From: an uncultured Eubacteriales bacterium
Lineage (GTDB): Bacteria > Bacillota_A > Clostridia > Christensenellales > Aristaeellaceae
DNA: 5,605 bases
Assembly (NCBI GenBank): GCA_902803675.1
Contig: CADCQZ010000002.1
Coordinates: 1-5,605 of the forward strand
Direction: 5' to 3'
Shown: piece after piece, positions 1 through 5,605 of the stretch
Layout: every line of letters starts with the position of its first letter
Numbering within the stretch: position 1 is the first letter of the stretch
Made by a program: the position numbers and the translations under genes
The notes under the pieces: model-generated
Seen by the model: only the letters and a program-made list of their open reading frames with translations
Databases searched by the model: none
What the model was told of the DNA's origin: nothing

Positions 1-576
1 GATCCCGGTGAGAACTCCATCGGCCTGACCATCGAGGGCGTGGGCGACGTGAACCTGCGCATGAGCATCTATTTCTTCGAGAAGATCAACGCCGCCGGCA
101 TCAGGACCCATTACGTGAGCGCGGACCTGAAGAACACTACCATGGAAGTGCTGCCCGCGAAGGTCTTCGGCCACGGCCTGGAAGTGATCTGCCGCTACAA
201 GGCGGTGGGCAGCTTCATCCGCCGCTACGGCGACTACATCAAGACCGGCGCCGACCTGCCCGCCTATGTGGAGATGACCTTCAAGGACGACGCGAAGGGC
301 GATCCCCTGGTGACCAAGGACGGCCTCATCGTGCTGGGCGTCATGACCGCGGAGCAGTACGACAGCATCAAGGAGATGACCCAGCGGATCACGAAGATCG
401 TGGCGGATGAGATGACCGCGCGGGGCATGGACCTGTACGACATCAAATTCGAGTTCGGCTATGACGCGGACGGCAGCGTGATGCTGATCGACGAGATCGC
501 CTCGGGCAATATGCGCGTGTACAAGGACGGCCAGTACGTGGATCCGATGACCTTGTCGAAACTGTTCTTCGCCTGA
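1..576 (+). CDS. purC: SAICAR synthetase PurC, 3' part (5' end outside window)
   Basis: Phosphoribosylaminoimidazole-succinocarboxamide synthase joins aspartate to CAIR using ATP, in the cytoplasm. The frame is open from base 1, so the gene starts upstream; 191 residues are visible and roughly 40 N-terminal residues appear to be missing compared with E. coli PurC. Visible family blocks are the [14 protein letters not shown] segment at visible residues 64-77 (compare VRNRAAGSLVKRLG in E. coli), a DPLVT-like segment, and IKFEFG ending near residue 153 followed by LIDEI. The Glu of FEFG and the Asp of IDE match the E. coli Mg-binding pair Glu179/Asp191. Two oddities stand out: the usual DE(F/I)SPDxxR block reads DEIASGNMR, and the protein stops about 16 residues after that Arg, lacking the C-terminal helix of about 25-30 residues seen in E. 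coli. A GTG or ATG inside the visible part is not the true start. Upstream partner of purF in the operon. Confidence 0.9.
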   Translation, partial: DPGENSIGLTIEGVGDVNLRMSIYFFEKINAAGIRTHYVSADLKNTTMEVLPAKVFGHGLEVICRYKAVGSFIRRYGDYIKTGADLPAYVEMTFKDDAKGDPLVTKDGLIVLGVMTAEQYDSIKEMTQRITKIVADEMTARGMDLYDIKFEFGYDADGSVMLIDEIASGNMRVYKDGQYVDPMTLSKLFFA

Positions 577-589
577 TCCATCATTCGTT

Positions 590-596
590 AAGGAGG
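590..596 (+). promoter_or_regulatory. Shine-Dalgarno site of purF
   Basis: AAGGAGG lies 10 bases before the GTG at 607. It supports GTG as the purF start, and the in-frame TAA at 589-591 rules out any earlier start. The 11-base string AAGGAGGATAC beginning here recurs before the IMP cyclohydrolase gene. Confidence 0.8.
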
Positions 597-606
597 ATAC
601 CCGGTC

Positions 607-2037
<1,431 letters not shown>

Positions 2038-2041
2038 CGGG

Positions 2042-3079
2042 ATGGAAAAGTCTTATTCCGAGGCTTACGCGGCGGCGGGCGTGGATATCCGCGCCGGCTA
2101 TGAGGGCGTGAGGCTGATGAAAAAGCACGTGGAGCGCACGGTGATCCCCGGCGTGGTCTCCGGCATCGGCGGCTTCGGCGGCCTGTTCGCCCCGGACCTG
2201 ACCGGCATGGAAAAGCCCGTGCTGGTCTCCGGCACCGACGGGGTGGGCACCAAGCAGCGCGTGGCCCAGCTGATGGACCGGCACGACACCGTGGGCATCG
2301 ACTGCGTGGCCATGTGCGTCAACGACATCGTCTGCTGCGGCGCGAAGCCGCTGTTTTTCCTGGACTATATCGCCATCGGCAAAAACGATCCGGCAAAGGT
2401 GGCGGCCCTGGTGTCCGGCGTGGCGGAAGGCTGCGTCCGGGCGGGCTGCGCCCTCATCGGCGGGGAGACCGCCGAGCATCCGGGCACCATGGCGAAGGAC
2501 GACTACGACCTGGCGGGATTTTCCGTGGGCATCGTGGATGAGAAAAAGATCCTGGACCCTGAAAACGTGCGGCCGGGGGACGCGGTCATCGCCCTGAAGT
2601 CCAGCGGCCTGCATTCCAACGGGTTCTCCCTGGTGCGCCGGGTGTTCGACGTGGAGCACGCGGACCTGGGCCGTGAGGTGCCGGAGCTGGGGACCTGTCT
2701 GGGCGACGCGCTGCTGACGCCCACCCGCATCTATGTCAAGCCCGTCCTGGCGGCGCTCGGGGCCGCCGAGATCCACGGCATCAGCCACATCACCGGCGGC
2801 GGGTTCTATGAGAACATCCCCCGCTCGATCCCCCATGGCCTGGGCGCGAAGATCGACAAAAAAGCCGTGGACGTGCCCGTTATCTTCCGCCTGATCGCCC
2901 AGATGGGCGGTGTATCCGAGCACGACATGTTCAACACCTTCAACATGGGCGTGGGCATGAGCCTCATCACCGCCGCCGCGGACGCGGACAAAGTCATGGA
3001 CGCGCTTAAGGGTGAGGGTGAGGAGCCTTACGTGATCGGCGAGATCGTGGAAAGCGGGGACAGGATCACCATATGCTGA
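2042..3079 (+). CDS. purM: AIR synthetase (FGAM cyclo-ligase) PurM
   Basis: Phosphoribosylformylglycinamidine cyclo-ligase closes the imidazole ring of FGAM to AIR with ATP; the family is a cytoplasmic homodimer. With the ATG at 2042 the protein has 345 residues, the normal family length. The frame is open further upstream into purF, but the start here follows an AGGAG and removes a nonsense extension. PurM blocks in order: GTDGVGTK (64-71), the MCVNDI segment (91-96), LFFLDYIAIGK (104-114), GGETAEHPG (140-148; more often GGETAEMPG), SSGLHSNGFSLVR (187-199), HITGGGFYENIPR (249-261) and FNMGVGM (300-306). The gene follows purF after only 4 bases, and its last 7 bases overlap the start of the channel gene. 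Codon use matches the neighbours. Intact and, as far as can be read, catalytically normal. Confidence 0.97.
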   Translation: MEKSYSEAYAAAGVDIRAGYEGVRLMKKHVERTVIPGVVSGIGGFGGLFAPDLTGMEKPVLVSGTDGVGTKQRVAQLMDRHDTVGIDCVAMCVNDIVCCGAKPLFFLDYIAIGKNDPAKVAALVSGVAEGCVRAGCALIGGETAEHPGTMAKDDYDLAGFSVGIVDEKKILDPENVRPGDAVIALKSSGLHSNGFSLVRRVFDVEHADLGREVPELGTCLGDALLTPTRIYVKPVLAALGAAEIHGISHITGGGFYENIPRSIPHGLGAKIDKKAVDVPVIFRLIAQMGGVSEHDMFNTFNMGVGMSLITAAADADKVMDALKGEGEEPYVIGEIVESGDRITIC

Positions 3080-3681
3080 AAAAAGCCCTTTCCGGCGTCT
3101 GCGCCGGCGTGATGATCGCCATCGGCGGCAGCGTGTATCTGGCCTGCGACAACAGGTATATCGGTGCCGTCCTGTTTTCCGTGGCTCTTCTGACCATCTG
3201 CTTCAAGGGGTATTCCCTGTACACAGGCCGGATCGGCTTCATCCCCGAAAAGCACGATCGGGACACGGTCGCGGCGCTGCTTCTGGGCCTTGTCGGCAAC
3301 CTGGCCGCCACCATCGTCTGCGGCTTCCTGATCCGCCTGTCGGTGCCCTCTCTCGGGGCGGCGGCGGAGAGCCTGTGCGCGGGCAAGCTCGTGCAGAACG
3401 GCCTGCAGACCCTGATCCGGGGCGCGTTCTGCGGCGTGCTGATGTATGTGGCCGTGAGCGTCTACCGGGACGGGAAGAACATCACGGGCATCCTGTTCGG
3501 CATCCCGGTGTTCATCCTGAGCGGTTTTGAGCACTCCATCGCCGACATGTTCTATTTCGCCGCGGGCGGCATGCTCGGCGGCCGGGTGTTCCTGTTCATC
3601 CTCACGGTGATCCTGGGGAATTCCCTGGGGGCCGTGCTGCTGCCCCTCTTGAGCGGGCGCGGCGGAAAGGAGAAGGCGTGA
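3073..3681 (+). CDS. Short formate/nitrite transporter (FNT) family channel
   Basis: An integral membrane protein of 202 residues with about six hydrophobic segments (near 5-25, 29-50, 67-89, 112-131, 137-162, 171-193). It matches the formate/nitrite transporter family: LYTG at 49-52 fits the FocA Thr91 region, GNLAA at 75-79 a family Gly-Asn block, GFEHSIADMF at 151-160 the signature with the pore His (FocA His209), and GNSLGA at 182-187 the last-helix block. Lys105 aligns approximately with FocA Lys156. Family members form pentamers that pass formate, nitrite or hydrosulfide. This one is about 75 residues shorter than FocA, lacking the N-terminal cytoplasmic helix and long loops. The ATG lies within the end of purM (7-base overlap) behind only a weak ribosome site, suggesting translational coupling. 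Set between purM and purN, its likeliest cargo is formate for 10-formyl-tetrahydrofolate; that is inference. Hydrosulfide or nitrite cannot be excluded. Confidence 0.85.
   Translation: MLKKALSGVCAGVMIAIGGSVYLACDNRYIGAVLFSVALLTICFKGYSLYTGRIGFIPEKHDRDTVAALLLGLVGNLAATIVCGFLIRLSVPSLGAAAESLCAGKLVQNGLQTLIRGAFCGVLMYVAVSVYRDGKNITGILFGIPVFILSGFEHSIADMFYFAAGGMLGGRVFLFILTVILGNSLGAVLLPLLSGRGGKEKA
3666..3672 (+). promoter_or_regulatory. Shine-Dalgarno site of purN
   Basis: AAAGGAG near the end of the channel gene, 8 bases before the ATG at 3681. It favours this ATG over the adjacent in-frame GTG at 3678, which would sit only 5 bases away. Confidence 0.7.
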
Positions 3682-4298
3682 TGAAGGAAAAGGCGCGCGT
3701 GGCGGTGCTGGTGTCCGGCGGGGGCACCAATCTGCAGGCCATCATCGACGCCGCGGCAGCGGGGAAGATCCCCCACGGGGAGATCGCCCTGGTGATATCC
3801 AACAAGGCCGGGGCTTACGCCCTTGAGCGGGCCCGGGCGGCGGGCATCCCCGAAAAAGTGATCCTGAAGGCGGACCTGGGCAGCCGGGAAGCCTTTGAGA
3901 GAGCGGTGGCGGACGCGCTGGACTTTGCGGGGATCGACCTGATCGTGCTGGCGGGCTTCATGGCCATCCTGAGCCCGTGGTTCTGCGAAAAATACCCCGA
4001 GCGCATCATCAACGTGCACCCCAGCCTGATCCCCGCCTTCTGCGGCGAGGGCTTCTACGGCCTGAAGGTGCATGAGGCGGCCCTTCAAAAGGGCGTCAAG
4101 GTCACCGGCGCCACGGTCCATTTCGTCAACGAGATCCCCGACGGGGGCCGGATCATCGCTCAGAAGGCGGTGGAGGTGCTGGACTCGGATACGCCCGAAA
4201 CGCTGCAGCGCCGGGTGATGGAACAGGCGGAATGGATCATCCTGCCTCAAAGCGTTGAGAAAGTCTGCGGTAAGATCCTGGATCTGAAGGAAGAATGA
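3681..4298 (+). CDS. purN: GAR formyltransferase PurN (10-formyl-THF dependent)
   Basis: Phosphoribosylglycinamide formyltransferase transfers the formyl group of 10-formyltetrahydrofolate to GAR, giving FGAR; cytoplasmic. It has 205 residues, the usual size. The N-terminal VLVSGGGTNLQAII (9-22) is the phosphate-binding P-loop-like block, and VISNKAGAYALERA follows the family pattern. The catalytic triad Asn-His-Asp is present as Asn111 and His113 in INVHPSLIP and Asp154 in IPDGG (E. coli 106, 108, 144). Between the His and Asp there are five more residues than in E. coli, in the segment AFCGEGFYGLKVH, which I recall from many clostridial and Bacteroidetes PurN proteins. The ATG overlaps the TGA of the channel gene by one base, so the two are likely translationally coupled. 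Intact. Confidence 0.96.
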   Translation: MKEKARVAVLVSGGGTNLQAIIDAAAAGKIPHGEIALVISNKAGAYALERARAAGIPEKVILKADLGSREAFERAVADALDFAGIDLIVLAGFMAILSPWFCEKYPERIINVHPSLIPAFCGEGFYGLKVHEAALQKGVKVTGATVHFVNEIPDGGRIIAQKAVEVLDSDTPETLQRRVMEQAEWIILPQSVEKVCGKILDLKEE

Positions 4299-4304
4299 AG
4301 GAGG
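4298..4304 (+). promoter_or_regulatory. Shine-Dalgarno site of the IMP cyclohydrolase gene
   Basis: AAGGAGG begins at the last base of the purN stop codon and lies 8 bases before the ATG at 4313. It decides that start against the in-frame ATG at 4295, which overlaps the purN stop and lies before the site. The string AAGGAGGATAC also precedes purF. Confidence 0.8.
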
Positions 4305-4312
4305 ATACGGAT

Positions 4313-5053
4313 ATGGAGATCATGAAGAAGATCACCCCCATCTACGGGATATCGACCCCCGAGGAACTTTTGAAGGACAACACTTATCCCGGCCGCGGCA
4401 TCGTCATCGGCAAAACGCCGGACGGCAAAAAAGCCATGACGGCCTACTTCATCATGGGCCGCAGCGAGAACAGCCGCAACCGGATCTTCACCGTGAAGGA
4501 CGGCGAGGTGTTCACCGAGCCCTTCGATGAAACGAAGGTGCAGGATCCCTCCCTGATCATCTACGCCGCGGTCCGCAGCTTCGGGAACAACCTGATCGTG
4601 ACCAACGGCAATCAGACCGACACGATCCATGACGGCCTGAAGGAAGGCAGGAGCTTCACCGAAGCCCTGGAAAAACGTGAGTTCGAGCCCGACGCGCCGA
4701 ACTTCACGCCCCGCATCAGCGGCATGCTCACCTTCGCGGACGGGGATTTCACCTACCAGATGAGCATCCTCAAGAGCGCCGACGAAAAGGGCACCGCCTG
4801 CAACCGCTTCACCTTCAAGTACGCGCCGCTGTGCGGTCTGGGCCATTTCCTGCACACCTACGTGTGCGACGGCAGCCCCATCCCCACCTTCCAGGGCGAG
4901 CCGGAGCGCATGGCGGTCTGCGATGACATCGATGACATGACCGCCCGTCTGTGGGCGGCCCTGAACGAGCAGAACAAGATCAGCCTTTACGTGCGGTATA
5001 TCGACCTTGCCACCGGTGAGACGGAGGACCGCCTCATCAACAAAAACAAGTGA
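4313..5053 (+). CDS. purO: IMP cyclohydrolase, PurO-type
   Basis: Likely closes FAICAR to IMP, the last step of the pathway, in place of the N-terminal half of bacterial PurH. The protein has 246 residues from the ATG at 4313. It shows the pattern I know from archaeal PurO and clostridial stand-alone IMP cyclohydrolases: [11 protein letters not shown] (25-35), [16 protein letters not shown] (44-59, compare the archaeal AYRVSSRSFPNR), TNGNQTDTI (97-105, compare SNGSHTDTI), FTPRISG (131-137, compare TPRIA) and GLGHFLHTY (175-183). No signal peptide or membrane segment is seen. It is longer than archaeal PurO (about 200 residues), with extra sequence at the N-terminus and in the C-terminal third. 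It follows purN by 14 bases and precedes the AICAR formyltransferase gene by 14 bases, exactly the pair of activities that bifunctional PurH combines. The family call rests on remembered motifs; the gene order supports it strongly. Confidence 0.85.
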   Translation: MEIMKKITPIYGISTPEELLKDNTYPGRGIVIGKTPDGKKAMTAYFIMGRSENSRNRIFTVKDGEVFTEPFDETKVQDPSLIIYAAVRSFGNNLIVTNGNQTDTIHDGLKEGRSFTEALEKREFEPDAPNFTPRISGMLTFADGDFTYQMSILKSADEKGTACNRFTFKYAPLCGLGHFLHTYVCDGSPIPTFQGEPERMAVCDDIDDMTARLWAALNEQNKISLYVRYIDLATGETEDRLINKNK

Positions 5054-5054
5054 C

Positions 5055-5059
5055 GGAGG
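5055..5059 (+). promoter_or_regulatory. Shine-Dalgarno site of the AICAR formyltransferase gene
   Basis: GGAGG directly after the TGA of the cyclohydrolase gene, 8 bases before the ATG at 5068. It fixes the start of the last gene. Confidence 0.75.
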
Positions 5060-5067
5060 ACAGGATC

Positions 5068-5605
5068 ATGAAAGAATTCGAGCTCAAATACGGCTGCAAC
5101 CCCAATCAGAAACCGGCGAAGATCTACATGCACGACGGCAGCGACCTGCCCATCGAGATCCTGTCCGGCCGGCCCGGCTATATCAATTTTCTGGACGCGT
5201 TCAACTCCTGGCAGCTGGTGAAGGAACTCAAGGAAGCCCTGGGCCTGCCCGCCGTGACGAGCTTCAAGCACGTGAGCCCCACCTCCGCCGCCGTGGGCAT
5301 CCCCCTGAGCGACAAGCTCAAGAAGAGCTGCTTCGTGGATGACATCGAGGGCCTGGACGATTCGCCCCTGGCCTGCGCCTACGCCCGCGCCCGCGGCACG
5401 GACCGGATGTGCTCCTTCGGGGACTGGGTGGCCCTGAGCGATGTCTGCGACGTGACCACCGCAAGGATGATCAAGCGGGAGGTTTCCGACGGCATCATCG
5501 CCCCCGGCTATGAGCCCGAGGCCCTGGAGATCCTGAAGACCAAGCGCAAGGGGAACTACAACATCGTCCGGATCGATCCGGATTACGTGCCCGATCCCCA
5601 GGAGC
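5068..5605 (+). CDS. purH: Stand-alone AICAR formyltransferase (PurH C-terminal domain), 5' part
   Basis: Transfers the formyl group of 10-formyltetrahydrofolate to AICAR, giving FAICAR for the cyclohydrolase encoded just upstream. 179 residues are visible and the frame runs off the window end; by analogy with similar proteins the whole would be about 390 residues. It starts directly with the formyltransferase domain (KYGCNPNQ at 7-14, compare RYGxNPHQ), with no cyclohydrolase domain before it. SFKHVSP at 65-71 holds the Lys-His pair corresponding to human ATIC Lys266/His267. The blocks [11 protein letters not shown] (104-114), [13 protein letters not shown] (117-129) and [13 protein letters not shown] (137-149) match human ATIC closely and differ from the typical bacterial PurH reading KHANPCG. 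The ATG at 5068 is well placed behind GGAGG. The rest of the active site lies outside the window, so completeness cannot be judged. Confidence 0.93.
   Translation, partial: MKEFELKYGCNPNQKPAKIYMHDGSDLPIEILSGRPGYINFLDAFNSWQLVKELKEALGLPAVTSFKHVSPTSAAVGIPLSDKLKKSCFVDDIEGLDDSPLACAYARARGTDRMCSFGDWVALSDVCDVTTARMIKREVSDGIIAPGYEPEALEILKTKRKGNYNIVRIDPDYVPDPQE

Noticed and set aside
577..606. Possible riboswitch or terminator between purC and purF
   Set aside because: The gap is 30 bases, mostly taken up by the ribosome binding site; there is no room for an aptamer and no stem-loop with a T-run.
3552..4250. Minus-strand open frame of 232 codons opposite purN and the channel gene
   Set aside because: Same shadow pattern, with an Asp/His/Arg/Gly-rich translation and no domain; purN on the other strand is intact with its catalytic triad.
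4295..4312. Earlier ATG for the IMP cyclohydrolase gene overlapping the purN stop
   Set aside because: The Shine-Dalgarno site at 4298-4304 lies after this ATG and is ideally spaced for the ATG at 4313.
4247..4855. Minus-strand open frame of 202 codons opposite the IMP cyclohydrolase gene
   Set aside because: Composition is typical of an antisense shadow and it shows no motif; the plus-strand frame has the family blocks.
5007..5342. Plus-strand open frame across the cyclohydrolase/formyltransferase junction
   Set aside because: Arg/Pro/Gly-rich out-of-frame reading that overlaps two genes with clear family matches, and it has no ribosome binding site.

Overview
This window is a dense, one-directional (+ strand) stretch of a de novo purine biosynthesis operon. 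It is GC-rich, with strong G/C preference at third codon positions. Start codons sit behind strong AGGAGG-type ribosome binding sites and genes are packed with gaps of 30 bases or less or short overlaps. Protein features point the same way: the GGFFG-type PurF, the short PurC, the short FNT channel, and a stand-alone AICAR formyltransferase beside a PurO-type cyclohydrolase. Together these suggest an anaerobic, high-GC member of the Clostridia (Bacillota), probably an uncultured gut-type lineage. That assignment is inferred from memory of related proteins, not from a search.

Layout: 3' part of purC (1-576), purF (607-2037), purM (2042-3079), a short formate/nitrite-family channel gene (3073-3681), purN (3681-4298), a PurO-type IMP cyclohydrolase gene (4313-5053), and the 5' part of a stand-alone AICAR formyltransferase gene (5068 to the window end). 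There is no gene-free stretch longer than about 30 bases. I see no promoter, terminator, RNA gene, mobile element or CRISPR array. The promoter must lie upstream of the window and the terminator downstream.

How the genes fit together: PurF makes phosphoribosylamine from PRPP, PurN formylates GAR, PurM closes the first ring (AIR), PurC adds aspartate to CAIR, the AICAR formyltransferase adds the second one-carbon unit, and the PurO-type enzyme closes the second ring to give IMP. PurD, PurL, PurE and PurB are not in the window. Both formyl-transfer enzymes (PurN and the AICAR formyltransferase) need 10-formyl-tetrahydrofolate, which anaerobes commonly make from formate. A formate-family channel locked between purM and purN by overlapping reading frames is therefore a suggestive arrangement.

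The points most worth a second look are: a PurF whose N-terminal nucleophile Cys and other glutaminase residues are missing while its PRPP loop and putative iron-sulfur cysteines remain; the formate-type channel inside the operon; and the replacement of bifunctional bacterial PurH by two separate proteins, a PurO-type cyclohydrolase and a formyltransferase that resembles the C-terminal half of animal ATIC.
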